DNA of 64,000 nucleotides from NCBI RefSeq assembly GCF_000819765.1, contig NZ_CDBT01000010.1, positions 126,453-190,452 on the forward strand. The letters run 5' to 3'. The position numbers and the translations under genes were made by a program. Below are positions 9,526 to 18,575 of the stretch, piece after piece. The notes under the pieces were generated by a model. It had not been told where the DNA came from. It saw only the letters and a list, made by a program, of their open reading frames with translations, and searched no databases. Each line of letters starts with the position of its first letter. Position 1 is the first letter of the stretch. The DNA comes from Aeromonas bivalvium. GTDB taxonomy: Bacteria > Pseudomonadota > Gammaproteobacteria > Enterobacterales > Aeromonadaceae.

Positions 9526-10353
9526 TCACCCCTTGGCGGGAACCTGCCAGCCTTCGGGGTATTTGTAACCGACGAAGCGCTTGGCGGCATAGGCCTTGAA
9601 CTCGGGGGAGTTGTAGGCGGCCGCCACGTCCCTGGCAAAGGGCTTGTCCGCGTCGGCACTCTTGACCACCACCCAGTTGATGAAGTCATAGCTGCGCTCG
9701 AGGAAGAGCCCCTCGCTGAAGGGGATGCCACTGGACGCGGCATAGTTGCCGTTGATCACGGTGAAGTCCACGTCTTCACGGGAGCGGGGCAGCTGCGCCG
9801 CCTCCAGCAGCACCAGCTTGATGTCATGCGGGTTCTTCACCACATCGAATTCGCTCGCCTTGAGGGGGTTGATCCCCTCTTTGAGGGTGATCCAGCCCAG
9901 GTCCTGCAGCATCAGCAGGGCGCGGGCCTGGTTGCTCGGGTCGTTGGGAATGGCGACCGTGCTCCCCTCTTTCAGGGCCTTGAGATCCCCCAGCTTGCCG
10001 GCATAGAGCCCCATGGGGCCGGTCGGTACTTGGGTGATGGGGGCAAGCGACAGCCCCCTGTCCTTGGCGAAGCTCTCCAGATAGGGCTTGTGCTGGAAGC
10101 AGTTCACGTCAAGCGACCCGTCCGCCAGGGCGATGTTGGGGCTGACATAATCGGTGAACTCCACCAGTTTGACCTGGTAGCCCTTGGCTTCGAGCTGGGG
10201 CTTGATGGCGTCGGTCACCATGTCGGCAAAGTCCCCGACCGTGGTGCCGATGACGATCTCTTTCTTGGCCTCATCGAGGGCAAAGGCGGACAACGGCAGG
10301 CTGCCGGCAAGCAGGGCCAGGGCGGAGAGGGTGAAGAAGGAACGACGCTGCAT
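9526..10353 (-). CDS. NlpA/MetQ-family ABC transporter substrate-binding protein
   Basis: 275 residues. Signal peptide of about 25 residues (QRRSFFTLSALALLAG...LSAFA) followed by the NlpA/MetQ fold: IVIGTTVGDFADMV, the FTDYVSPNIALADGSLDVN block, and VFAL-type core motifs ending in PEGWQVPAKG. Known relatives bind methionine for MetNI. Two oddities: there is no lipobox cysteine after the signal peptide, so this looks like a free periplasmic protein, and no metN or metI lies nearby. It may serve a transporter encoded elsewhere. Methionine as ligand is inferred from the family only. Confidence 0.85.
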   Translation of the reverse strand: MQRRSFFTLSALALLAGSLPLSAFALDEAKKEIVIGTTVGDFADMVTDAIKPQLEAKGYQVKLVEFTDYVSPNIALADGSLDVNCFQHKPYLESFAKDRGLSLAPITQVPTGPMGLYAGKLGDLKALKEGSTVAIPNDPSNQARALLMLQDLGWITLKEGINPLKASEFDVVKNPHDIKLVLLEAAQLPRSREDVDFTVINGNYAASSGIPFSEGLFLERSYDFINWVVVKSADADKPFARDVAAAYNSPEFKAYAAKRFVGYKYPEGWQVPAKG

Positions 10354-10710
10354 AGAAACTCCCTGTCAACATGATCATCAAAACGGTGGGCGGTCGGCGG
10401 GGTCATCATCAAGGGTGACACCACGACCATCTAGCCATCCAAATGGCTAATTGCGACCACCATAGCAGAGCCCTTCGACTTCGCCAAGCAACAAAACCGG
10501 GCAAGCTTGGCCAGATGGCGGTGAAGTCCCTCCGGCCTCGAGCTGAAAATCTTTGACAACGCACGCAGTTATCGCGTTTGCCCCCTCCCCGCTTGAGGCA
10601 CAACTGGCCTATTGTGGTCATTCGATACCCATCACCCCGGGGATCCGGCTGGTGGCGCCTAGGTGACCATATTGCCTCTCCCCTTCATCCAGGCAGCACA
10701 AGGAGTGGTT
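10354..10710. promoter_or_regulatory. Divergent intergenic region with inverted repeat upstream of metQ-like gene
   Basis: About 357 bases between the metQ-like gene and the VOC gene. It contains a perfect 7-base inverted repeat, TAGCCAT-CCAA-ATGGCTA (10432-10449). The 8-mers over it match the MetJ box AGACGTCT at only 4-5 of 8 positions, so a MetJ operator is possible but weak. Nothing else was recognised. Confidence 0.35.
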
Positions 10711-11097
10711 GTGTTCGATCATGTTGAAATCAAGGTGGTGCACTTCGACGACTGCCGACGCTTCTATGAAACCGTGCTGGCCCCCCTCTTGATAGCACTC
10801 AAATGGGTAGACAAAGACGCCGCAGGTTTCGGCCGGGTTGGTCACGACAAGGTGGGCTTCCTGATAGAGCGGGGCGAACAGGGTGCCCCCTGTCATCTCG
10901 CTTTCACAGCCAGCAGCGCTGCGCAGGTGGATGAGTTCTATCAGGCTGGTGTCAGGGCCGGTTTTGCCTGCAACGGGCAGCCGGGACTGCGCCCCCACTA
11001 TGCCCCCAATTACTACGCCGCCTTCCTGCGCGATCCGGACGGCAACAACATAGAGGTGCTGGCCTACCTTGACCCCCCTGGCATGGCGAACCCGTGA
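10711..11097 (+). CDS. VOC (glyoxalase/bleomycin-resistance) superfamily protein
   Basis: 128 residues from a GTG at 10711, chosen because AAGGAG lies 5 bases upstream and translation then begins right at the conserved VFDHVEIKVVHFDDCRRFY strand. The two beta-alpha-beta-beta-beta halves are recognisable; the second ends in the hallmark FLRDPDGNNIEV. Metal-ligand positions are plausible (His in FDHVEI, Glu in NNIEV). Proteins of this kind often isomerise, cleave or detoxify small molecules, but the substrate cannot be read from sequence. It lies 84 bases upstream of an isochorismatase-fold gene on the same strand and may be co-transcribed. Confidence 0.82.
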   Translation: MFDHVEIKVVHFDDCRRFYETVLAPLLIALKWVDKDAAGFGRVGHDKVGFLIERGEQGAPCHLAFTASSAAQVDEFYQAGVRAGFACNGQPGLRPHYAPNYYAAFLRDPDGNNIEVLAYLDPPGMANP

Positions 11098-11181
11098 AGA
11101 GGCGCCGTGCAGCTTGTCAGCAGAAGCCCGGCGTCGTTGACCTCGGGGCCAGGAAACTCGCCACAAACAAAGGAGAAAATC

Positions 11182-11721
11182 ATGCTTGAACGCCGCAGCA
11201 CTGGCCTGTTGGTCGTCGATATCCAGGGCAAGCTGGCCCGTCTGGTCGAGGGGAGCGAGTCGCTCATCGCCAACACGGCCCGACTGGTGCAGGGAGCCAA
11301 GGCGCTGGGGTTGCCGGTTGTCTGGCTGGAGCAGAACCCGGACAAGCTCGGGGCCACAGTGCCCGAGTTGCAGCCGCAGCAGGCAGGCGCCCTTGTGCTG
11401 CCGAAGTTCAGCTTCGGCGCCCTGGGGGAGCCGACGGTCGCCACCGCCCTGGCCGGAACCGGGGTCGGCCACTGGCTGGTATGCGGCATCGAGGCCCATA
11501 TCTGCGTCTACCAGAGCGTGCAGGGGCTGCTGGCCAGCGGCGCCCGGGTCTCTTTGGTGGTGGATGCAACGTCATCCCGCACCGCAGCCAACCGGGATCT
11601 CGCCATCAGCCAGCTGGCGGCCAGGGGCGCATCCCTCACCTCGGTGGAGATGTGCCTCTTTGATCTGATGGGAGATTGCCGCCATCCGGCATTTCGCCAG
11701 ATACTGGCACTCGTCAAATAG
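11182..11721 (+). CDS. Isochorismatase-family cysteine hydrolase (YcaC-like)
   Basis: 179 residues from the ATG at 11182 with AAAGGAG 7 bases upstream. The family triad is visible: Asp in LLVVDIQG (about 14), Lys in LPKFSFGA (about 75), Cys in GIEAHICVYQS (about 111). Known members hydrolyse amides, ureas or isochorismate. The length and the lack of any siderophore genes make a real isochorismatase unlikely; a YcaC-type hydrolase of unknown substrate is the better label. It ends 2 bases before the modF stop, which comes from the opposite strand. Confidence 0.85.
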   Translation: MLERRSTGLLVVDIQGKLARLVEGSESLIANTARLVQGAKALGLPVVWLEQNPDKLGATVPELQPQQAGALVLPKFSFGALGEPTVATALAGTGVGHWLVCGIEAHICVYQSVQGLLASGARVSLVVDATSSRTAANRDLAISQLAARGASLTSVEMCLFDLMGDCRHPAFRQILALVK

Positions 11722-11723
11722 GC

Positions 11724-13187
11724 CTAGGCAGACCCCTTCCCCAGCTTCTCCTGCAGATAGCGATAGCCCCCGGCGCCGTCCGGCACGAAACTCAGCCGGT
11801 GGCTGAGGCAGGGGGGCGCATCCTCGGGGTGGTGGGAGACGAACAGCAACTGGGTGCCTTGGCCTATGAGGCGCACCACCATCTCCCGCACCAGGTGGCG
11901 GTTCAAGGGATCCAGCCCCTGCAGGGGCTCATCCAAAATGAGCAGCGGCGGATGCTTGACCAGGGCTCGGGCAATCAGCACCAGGCGCTGCTGACCAAAG
12001 GAGAGGGCGTGGAAGGGCAGCGCCCCCTGATCCTTTAGCCCCAGCAGTGCCAACCACTGGTTGGCGAGCGCGAGCTGGCGATCCCCCGGGCGGGTATAGA
12101 GGCCGATGGAGTCATAAAAGCCGGAGAGGATCACCGTCTGCACCGAACAACTGACGCGATAGTCCAGGTGCAGCGCCGGGCTGACCAGGCCGATGTGGCG
12201 CTTGATCTCCCAGATGCTCTCGCCACTGCCCCGGCGCACCCCGAACAGGCGCAGATCATTGCTGTACCCCTGCGGATGATCCCCTGTGATGAGGGCGAGC
12301 AAGGTCGACTTGCCGGCGCCGTTGGGCCCCACCAGTTGCCAGTGCTCCCCCTCGGCAATGGTCCAGTCGAGCCCGTCGATGATGACCTGGTCCCCGTAGG
12401 CGACGCGCAGGGCGCGCATCTGAACCCGGGGGCCGGGGGGCAAAGGCGTGGGCGCCTGGAGCGGAGGGGGCAGCTGCGGGCTCTGCCCCTCGGCCCGTGC
12501 CAGCTGGGCCACCTCCTGGCTGCCGAGCACGGCGTCACGCTCCCCCGCCAGCAACAGGCGGCGCTCCCCGAGCAGGCCGAGGTGACTGGCGAAGGGGGGG
12601 ATCTCGTCGAAGCGGTTGACGATCACCACCAGACGTTGCCCCTGCGCCACCAATTGCGCCAACAGCGACATCAGATCCCTGCGCGAGCCTTGATCCAGGC
12701 CATCGAAGGGCTCGTCCAGCACCAGCAGCTCGGGTCGTCCCAGCAGGGCGCGGGCCAGCAGCAGCTTGCGCCCCTCCCCGCTCGAGAGATGGCGATAGGG
12801 GCGATCCCACAGAGACTCGATGCCGAAGCGCGCCAGCAACGATCGGGCTTGCGCCTCCTCTCCCCCCTCCTCCAGCATCAGGGTCGACACCCGATAGCCC
12901 GCCTCCTCCTCTTCCCCCAGCATGTCGGTGTTGCGCCGCTGCCAGTCCAGCTCCCCGAGCCGCTGTTGCGACTCAAACGAGAGGCGCTCGGTCCTCACCC
13001 GGCCAGTCACCCCCCCTGCACGGACAGCCAGCTCGCCGCACAGGGCAGAAGCCAGTGCCGTCTTGCCACTGCCGTTGCTACCGACGAAGGCCCAGCACGC
13101 CTGAGGCGCCAGGGTGAGGTCGGGGATGAAGAGAGTCTGGTCGCCGTAAAGAGCCAAGCTGGCTGATTGCCACTGCAAAAGAGTCAT
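11724..13187 (-). CDS. modF: ModF-type duplicated ABC ATPase
   Basis: 487 residues with two full ABC nucleotide-binding domains. First: Walker A GSNGSGKTAL (about 37), signature LSSGEGRKLLLARALL, Walker B LLVLDEPFDGL. Second: Walker A GPNGAGKSTLLALI, signature LSFGQQRLVLIARAL, Walker B LLILDEPLQGLDP. Long stretches match E. coli ModF, such as GDHPQGYSNDL and LFVSHHPEDAP. No membrane segment and no partner permease is encoded here, and modABC is not nearby. ModF has been linked to molybdate metabolism in E. coli but its biochemical role is unsettled. Confidence 0.9.
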   Translation of the reverse strand: MTLLQWQSASLALYGDQTLFIPDLTLAPQACWAFVGSNGSGKTALASALCGELAVRAGGVTGRVRTERLSFESQQRLGELDWQRRNTDMLGEEEEAGYRVSTLMLEEGGEEAQARSLLARFGIESLWDRPYRHLSSGEGRKLLLARALLGRPELLVLDEPFDGLDQGSRRDLMSLLAQLVAQGQRLVVIVNRFDEIPPFASHLGLLGERRLLLAGERDAVLGSQEVAQLARAEGQSPQLPPPLQAPTPLPPGPRVQMRALRVAYGDQVIIDGLDWTIAEGEHWQLVGPNGAGKSTLLALITGDHPQGYSNDLRLFGVRRGSGESIWEIKRHIGLVSPALHLDYRVSCSVQTVILSGFYDSIGLYTRPGDRQLALANQWLALLGLKDQGALPFHALSFGQQRLVLIARALVKHPPLLILDEPLQGLDPLNRHLVREMVVRLIGQGTQLLFVSHHPEDAPPCLSHRLSFVPDGAGGYRYLQEKLGKGSA

Positions 13188-13311
13188 GGATCCGTCCTGA
13201 GTGCTGTTTTGCCCTTACCTTAACAGGGATAGCGACCAGCGGCAGCCTTGGCAGGTGGTGAGGGGCGCTTGACAGCAGGCCCTTCTATCGACAAAAAGAT
13301 CATTAGCATTG

Positions 13312-13330
13312 AATGCGAATGACTCTCAAT
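13312..13330 (+). promoter_or_regulatory. Fur-like box upstream of the exoprotease gene
   Basis: AATGCGAATGACTCTCAAT matches the idealised palindromic Fur box AATGAGAATGATTCTCATT at 16 of 19 positions. It lies about 160 bases before the protease ATG, with a TTGACA at 13269-13274 upstream of it. The match is by eye; iron control is inferred. Confidence 0.45.
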
Positions 13331-13365
13331 GAAACACGTAATCTGCCCCATTGATACCCCCATAT

Positions 13366-13414
13366 GGGCTCGAATGAGATTTCTTTGAGCCCCCTCTCAA
13401 CTCCGAAATGAGAG
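13366..13414 (+). other. Two leader hairpins upstream of the exoprotease gene
   Basis: GGGCTC (13366-13371) pairs with GAGCCC (13387-13392). Immediately after, CTCTCA (13394-13399) pairs with TGAGAG (13409-13414), followed by CCTTTT. If transcription starts upstream, the mRNA leader would carry two stacked hairpins, the second weakly terminator-like, about 75 bases before the start codon. Confidence 0.4.
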
Positions 13415-13490
13415 CCTTTTGAATCGTCTTTTCTCATGTATAGATGCCCGTCGCACCTCGGACGGTGCGCCCTTAAGATGGAGTTTATCA

Positions 13491-15368
13491 ATGAGAAAAA
13501 CATCGTTAGCATTGGCAATCACGGCCCTGCTCTCGGCCCTGCCTGTCGTCTCGGCTCAGGCGGCCGAGGGTTGTTCCCCCCTCACCGGCAGAGAAGTCGA
13601 CATGGATACCGGCCGCACCAGCGCACAGCGCTGCCTGCCCGGCATCAACCCCTTGCAGGACCAGCAGTGGCACCTGCTCAACAGTGGCCAGCATGCCTTC
13701 AGTGCCCGTGGCGGCGTGGCGGGCAATGACCTCAACCTCTGGTGGGCCCACCGCACAGAGGTGCTCGGCCAGGGGATCAATGTGGCCGTCGTGGACGACG
13801 GTCTGGCCATAGCCCACCCGGATCTCGCCGACAACGTCCGCCCCGGTTCACGTAACGTGGTGACCGGCAGCGACGATCCGACGCCGACCGATCCGGACAG
13901 TGCCCACGGCACCTCTGTCTCCGGCATCATAGCCGCGGTCGACAACGCCATCGGCACCCGGGGCGTGGCCCCTCGGGCCCAGTTGCAAGGCTTCAACCTG
14001 CTCGACGACAATAGCCAGCAGTTGCAGCAAGACTGGCTCTATGCCCTCGGCAACAGCCAGGCCAGCCGCGACAACCGCGTCTTCAACCAGAGCTACGGCA
14101 TGAGCCTGGTCGACCCCCAGGGGGCCGGCGGGCTCAACCAGGTGCAACTGGATCGCCTGTTCGAGCAGATGACCCTGAAGACGCAAGGGGCCGCTTACAT
14201 CAAGGCCGCGGGCAACGGCTTCAGCCGCATTGCCGCCGGCAACTATGTGCTCAACCGCACCGGCGGCGAGCTCAGACTACCGTTTGAAAACAGCAATATA
14301 GATCCTTCCAACAGCAACTTCTGGAACCTGGTGGTCAGTGCCAGCAACGCAGACGGCGTGCGCTCCTCCTACTCCAGCGTCGGCAGCAACGTCTTCCTGA
14401 CGGCCCCGGGCGGCGAGTATGGCACCGCCTCACCGGCCATGGTCACCACGGATCTGCCCGGCTGCGACCTGGGCTACAACCGCACCGATCGTCAGAGCGC
14501 CAACCGGCTGCACGGCAACCTGGCGCTGGATGCCGGCTGTGACTACAACGGCACCATGAACGGCACCTCTTCGGCCACCCCGAATACCGCTGGCGCCATG
14601 GCGCTGCTGATGTCAGCCTATCCGGACCTGTCGGTGCGGGATCTGCGGGATCTGCTGGCACGCAACGCCACCCGCATCGATGCCAATCAGGCAGCGGTCA
14701 CGCTGAGCTACACGGCATCCAATGGTCAGCAACGCCGGGTGACAGGGCTGGAAGGCTGGGAGCGCAACGCCGCCGGGATCTGGTTCAACCCGACCTACGG
14801 CTTTGGCCTCATCGATGTGAACAAGGCCCTGGCGAGCGCCGCCACCCACAACCCCTTGCCGGCGCTGGTACAGCTGCCGTGGCAGAAGGTCACTGTGCAG
14901 GGCAATGCCCAGGGCGCCATCCCGGATCTGGGCAGCAGCCCGACCACCTCCAGCACCCGGGTCGAGCAGGCGCTCACGGTGGAAGCTGTGCAGGTGCAGG
15001 TCAGCCTGGATCACCAGCGGCTGCCCGATCTGCTGATCGAGCTCGTCTCGCCCTCCGGCACCCGCAGCGTGCTGCTCAACCCCAACAACAGCCTGGTGGG
15101 TCAATCCCTCGACCGGCAGCAACTGGGTTATGTGCGCACCAAGGGGCTGCGCGACATGCGCATGCTCTCCCACAAGTTCTACGGTGAATCGGCCCAGGGC
15201 GAGTGGCAACTCGCGGTGACCGACGTCGCCAGCGGCACTCGTCAGGTCTCGCTGCTCAATCGCAGCACCAACGCCCGCACAACCCTGACCGAGCGCAACA
15301 ACAGCCAGCCGGGTCAACTGCTCAACTGGTCCCTGCGGGTGATCGGCCATGAAGCAGCTTCCCTCTAA
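13491..15368 (+). CDS. aspA: Secreted subtilisin/kexin-like serine protease (ASP/AspA family)
   Basis: 625 residues from the ATG at 13491 (GGAG 7 bases upstream). A 24-residue signal peptide ends in SAQA. Catalytic triad: Asp102 in VAVVDDG, His139 in SAHGTSVSG, Ser360 in MNGTSSATP; the oxyanion Asn is in IKAAGNG. Subtracting the signal peptide gives Asp78, His115 and Ser336, the numbering reported for the Aeromonas sobria serine protease ASP. A C-terminal P domain (about 485-622, with PDLLIELVSPSGT and GEWQLAVTD) is typical of kexins. Known homologues, including A. salmonicida AspA, are secreted virulence-associated proteases. The partner gene needed for folding follows 18 bases later. A Fur-like box lies upstream. 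Confidence 0.93.
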   Translation: MRKTSLALAITALLSALPVVSAQAAEGCSPLTGREVDMDTGRTSAQRCLPGINPLQDQQWHLLNSGQHAFSARGGVAGNDLNLWWAHRTEVLGQGINVAVVDDGLAIAHPDLADNVRPGSRNVVTGSDDPTPTDPDSAHGTSVSGIIAAVDNAIGTRGVAPRAQLQGFNLLDDNSQQLQQDWLYALGNSQASRDNRVFNQSYGMSLVDPQGAGGLNQVQLDRLFEQMTLKTQGAAYIKAAGNGFSRIAAGNYVLNRTGGELRLPFENSNIDPSNSNFWNLVVSASNADGVRSSYSSVGSNVFLTAPGGEYGTASPAMVTTDLPGCDLGYNRTDRQSANRLHGNLALDAGCDYNGTMNGTSSATPNTAGAMALLMSAYPDLSVRDLRDLLARNATRIDANQAAVTLSYTASNGQQRRVTGLEGWERNAAGIWFNPTYGFGLIDVNKALASAATHNPLPALVQLPWQKVTVQGNAQGAIPDLGSSPTTSSTRVEQALTVEAVQVQVSLDHQRLPDLLIELVSPSGTRSVLLNPNNSLVGQSLDRQQLGYVRTKGLRDMRMLSHKFYGESAQGEWQLAVTDVASGTRQVSLLNRSTNARTTLTERNNSQPGQLLNWSLRVIGHEAASL

Positions 15369-15386
15369 TCGCACAGGAGTCACAAC

Positions 15387-15848
15387 ATGAAACACAGCTT
15401 ACTCAGCCTTGCCCTGGCAAGCCTGCTGGCCTCGGTTTCCGCTCAGGCCACGGCCGAAGAGTCGGTGGTTATCGAGGGCAAGCAGTACAGCACCATAGAG
15501 GTGAACGGCCAGACCTACCTCACGCCGGACAACGGCAGCAAGAAGCGCGTCGCCCGCAGCCTGGATGGCAAGGCGGCACAACCTGGCCTGCGCAGCGGTG
15601 ACGTCTTGCTGCAAGGAGTCGCCAGCCCCGAGCTCACCGTCAGTGGCACCCTGCTGATCGAAGCCGATGAGCCTCAAGCCAGGGCACTGGCCACGCGCCA
15701 CGGTCTGAGCTTCAAGCAGAGCAGTGGCGGCATCGCCCTGCTGGAGGCCAAACCCGGCACCGATCTGAACGCCATCAGCGCCCGGCTCCAGCAGGAAGGC
15801 GTGAAGGTGCAGATCGAACTGGCCGGCGCCGAGCAGCAGCCCAGGTGA
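15387..15848 (+). CDS. ORF2-type exported chaperone of the serine protease
   Basis: 153 residues with a signal peptide (about 1-22, ending SAQATA). AGGAG precedes the ATG and the gap to the protease is 18 bases, so the two are co-translated. Size, export signal and position match ORF2 of the A. sobria asp operon (about 152 residues), which binds ASP in the periplasm, helps it fold and keeps it inactive until secretion. Visible parts are an N-terminal acidic segment, a middle part (SGTLLIEADEPQARAL) resembling an I9-inhibitor-like fold, and a basic/Gln-rich tail. No lipobox. Function is assigned from family and context. Confidence 0.85.
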   Translation: MKHSLLSLALASLLASVSAQATAEESVVIEGKQYSTIEVNGQTYLTPDNGSKKRVARSLDGKAAQPGLRSGDVLLQGVASPELTVSGTLLIEADEPQARALATRHGLSFKQSSGGIALLEAKPGTDLNAISARLQQEGVKVQIELAGAEQQPR

Positions 15849-15880
15849 AGCACGCCTCGCACTGAAGGCGTCATGTCATC

Positions 15881-15908
15881 GAGGGGGCCATTGGCCCCCT
15901 CGTCTTTA
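15881..15908 (+). terminator. Terminator after the protease-chaperone operon
   Basis: GAGGGGGCC-ATT-GGCCCCCTC forms a perfect 9-base stem 32 bases after the ORF2-type stop, followed by a weak T run (CGTCTTT). Confidence 0.65.
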
Positions 15909-16035
15909 GCTACTACACCGCCGCAACCCCATCCTCCAATGCCCACCCGGCGATAATACTCCCATATAGAGCGAGAGAGATTAGGTCCAATTCATCTTGC
16001 ATGAACGCATCATCAACACAGCACCATATTGGTAA

Positions 16036-16061
16036 TAAAAAACGGCACCGAGAAGGTGCCG
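16036..16061 (-). terminator. ppsA terminator
   Basis: On the minus strand CGGCACC-TTCTC-GGTGCCG is followed by TTTTTTATT, 35 bases after the ppsA stop. The rest of 15909-16035 holds nothing recognisable. Confidence 0.8.
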
Positions 16062-16095
16062 CCATGGATTATGGTAGGGAGCTGCCTGTGCTGGC

Positions 16096-18474
16096 TCAGC
16101 CAGCCTTGTGCTGCTCGGCCAGATAGAGCCAGGTGTCGACCACGGTATCCGGGTTGAGCGACACAGAGTCGATCCCCTGCTCCACCAGCCAGGCGGCGAA
16201 GTCCGGATGATCCGACGGGCCCTGGCCGCAGATCCCCACGTACTTGCCCGCCTTGCGGGCGGCGGCGATGGCCATGGCCAAGAGCGCCTTGACCGCCTCG
16301 TTACGCTCGTCGAACAGGTGGGCGATGAGGCCCGAATCCCGGTCAAGGCCCAGGGTCAGCTGGGTCATGTCGTTGGAGCCGATGGAGAAGCCGTCGAAGT
16401 GCTCGAGGAACTTGTCCGCCAGCAGGGCGTTGGAGGGCAGCTCGCACATCATGATGACTTTCAGCCCCCGCTCGCCACGGCGCAGGCCGTTCTCCGCCAG
16501 GATCTCGATCACCTGCTCCGCCTCACCGACCGTGCGCACGAAGGGGATCATCACCTCGACGTTGGTCAGCCCCATCACATCCCGCACCCGCTTCATCGCC
16601 TCGCATTCTAGGGCAAAGCAGGGACGGAAGCTGTCGGCGATGTAGCGCGACGCGCCACGGAAACCGATCATGGGGTTCTCCTCGTGAGGCTCGTAACCAC
16701 GGCCCCCCACCAGGTTGGCGTATTCGTTGGACTTGAAGTCCGACATCCGCACTATGACCCGCTCCGGCCAGAAGGCGGCGGCCAGGGTGGCGATCCCCTC
16801 GGTCAGCTTGGCCACATAGTATTCCCGCGGGCTCTCGTAGCCGGCAATCATCTTGGTGATGGTGGCCTTGAGCTCCGGGCTCTGCTGGTCGAACTCCAGC
16901 AAGGCCTTGGGGTGCACCCCTATCATGCGGTTGATGATGAACTCGAGTCGCGCCAGGCCCACACCGGAGTTGGGCAGCTGGGCGAAGTCGAAGGCCCTGT
17001 CCGGGTTGCCCACGTTCATCATCACCTTGATGGGCAGGCGCGGCATGTTGCCCACCTCGGTCACCGCCACGTCAAAATCGAGCTTGCCGTCGTAGATGAA
17101 GCCGGTATCCCCTTCCGCGCAGGAGACGGTGATGAGCTGGCCCGGCGCTATGTGATCGGTGGCATCGCCACAGCCCACCACGGCCGGGATGCCGAGCTCG
17201 CGGGCGATGATGGCGGCGTGGCAGGTGCGGCCACCCCGGTTGGTGACGATGGCGGAGGCCCGCTTCATGATGGGCTCCCAGTCCGGATCCGTCATGTCGG
17301 TGACCAGTACGTCGCCGGGCTGCACTTCGTCCATCTGGCTGATGGAAGAGATGACCCGAGCGGGGCCCGCGCCAATCTTGTGGCCGATGGCGCGCCCCTC
17401 GATCAGCACCTTGCCCGATTGCTTGAGGGCAAAACGCTCGAGGGTGTTGGCCTCCTGGCGGCTGCGCACGGTTTCCGGGCGAGCCTGGACTATGTAGAGC
17501 CTGCCATCCTGACCGTCCTTGGCCCACTCGATATCCATGGGGCGGCCGTAGTGCTGCTCTATGATGAGGGCCTGCTTGGCCAGCTCCATCACCTCGTCGT
17601 TGCTGATGCAGAACTGGCTGCGCTCGGCATCCGAGGTGTCGACTATCTTCACCTGACGACCGTGACCGGCGTCATCCGAGTAGGTCATCTTGATGAGCTT
17701 GGAGCCGAGCGTCTTGCGCACCACGGCGGGACGCCCCGCTTTCAGGGTCGGCTTGTGAACATAGAACTCGTCCGGGTTGACCGCGCCCTGCACCACCATC
17801 TCCCCCAGCCCCTGGCTGCCGGTGATGAAGACCACGTCGTTGAAGCCGGACTCGGTATCCAGGGTGAACATGACCCCGGAGGCGGCCAGGTCGGAGCGCA
17901 CCATGCGCTGGATGCCGGCAGAGAGGGCCACCCCCTTGTGGTCATAGCCCTGGTGCACCCGATAGGAGATGGCGCGATCGTTGAAGAGCGACGCGAACAC
18001 GTGCTTGACCGCCGTCATGACGGCATCGATGCCGCGCACGTTGAGGAAGGTCTCCTGCTGGCCGGCGAAGGAGGCGTCCGGCATGTCTTCGGCGGTGGCG
18101 GAAGAGCGCACCGCAAACGACGCCTCGAGGCCCGCGCTCAGGGTGTCATAGGCGGTGCGAATGGCCTGCTCCAGCTCCGGCTGGAAGGGGGCATCGATCA
18201 CCCACTGGCGGATCTGGTTGCCGGCGGCGCCGAGGGCCGCGATGTCATCCACATTCAGGCTGTCGAGCAAGTCATGGATCTTGTCGTTGAGCCCGCTGCG
18301 GTCCAGAAACTCATTAAAAGCAAACGCCGTGGTGGCAAAGCCACCTGGCACGGATACGCCCGCTCCCGAGAGCTGGCTGATCATTTCACCGAGGGATGCG
18401 TTTTTGCCGCCAACTCGTTCTACATCTTGCATTCCGAGTTGCTCGTACCAGAGTACGTATTGTTGCACTTGCAT
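16096..18474 (-). CDS. ppsA: Phosphoenolpyruvate synthase
   Basis: 792 residues, as in E. coli PpsA. N-terminal ATP-grasp domain ([31 protein letters not shown]), central phospho-histidine domain ([21 protein letters not shown], catalytic His) and C-terminal PEP-binding barrel ([31 protein letters not shown]). It makes PEP from pyruvate and ATP for gluconeogenesis. The start is chosen at the ATG 18472-18474; only 2 bases separate GGAG from it, and a GTG two codons on (18466-18468) has better spacing, so initiation there is possible. It is divergent from ppsR, its own regulator. Confidence 0.97.
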   Translation of the reverse strand: MQVQQYVLWYEQLGMQDVERVGGKNASLGEMISQLSGAGVSVPGGFATTAFAFNEFLDRSGLNDKIHDLLDSLNVDDIAALGAAGNQIRQWVIDAPFQPELEQAIRTAYDTLSAGLEASFAVRSSATAEDMPDASFAGQQETFLNVRGIDAVMTAVKHVFASLFNDRAISYRVHQGYDHKGVALSAGIQRMVRSDLAASGVMFTLDTESGFNDVVFITGSQGLGEMVVQGAVNPDEFYVHKPTLKAGRPAVVRKTLGSKLIKMTYSDDAGHGRQVKIVDTSDAERSQFCISNDEVMELAKQALIIEQHYGRPMDIEWAKDGQDGRLYIVQARPETVRSRQEANTLERFALKQSGKVLIEGRAIGHKIGAGPARVISSISQMDEVQPGDVLVTDMTDPDWEPIMKRASAIVTNRGGRTCHAAIIARELGIPAVVGCGDATDHIAPGQLITVSCAEGDTGFIYDGKLDFDVAVTEVGNMPRLPIKVMMNVGNPDRAFDFAQLPNSGVGLARLEFIINRMIGVHPKALLEFDQQSPELKATITKMIAGYESPREYYVAKLTEGIATLAAAFWPERVIVRMSDFKSNEYANLVGGRGYEPHEENPMIGFRGASRYIADSFRPCFALECEAMKRVRDVMGLTNVEVMIPFVRTVGEAEQVIEILAENGLRRGERGLKVIMMCELPSNALLADKFLEHFDGFSIGSNDMTQLTLGLDRDSGLIAHLFDERNEAVKALLAMAIAAARKAGKYVGICGQGPSDHPDFAAWLVEQGIDSVSLNPDTVVDTWLYLAEQHKAG

Positions 18475-18561
18475 GTCTCCAGGTTGGTGGGCATGGGGGC
18501 CGGGGCACCCTCTGCGCCTTGTTGTGTGCTTTTTGTTGGTTTGTTCCGTCGCCGCCCGCCG

Positions 18562-18575
18562 AGAAAACGTTTTCT
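18562..18575. promoter_or_regulatory. Palindromic operator-like site between ppsA and ppsR
   Basis: AGAAAACGTTTTCT is a perfect 14-base palindrome with a central CG, the layout of LacI/PurR/Cra-type operators; it matches the idealised Cra core TGAAACGTTTCA at 8 of 12 positions. It lies 88 bases upstream of ppsA. A second inverted repeat, GAATGA-CACAG-TCATTC, is at 18620-18636. The regulator is not known. Confidence 0.45.

Noticed and set aside
10432..10449. MetJ operator for the metQ-like gene
   Set aside because: The 8-mers match the MetJ box at only 4-5 of 8 positions; kept as an inverted repeat, not as a named operator.
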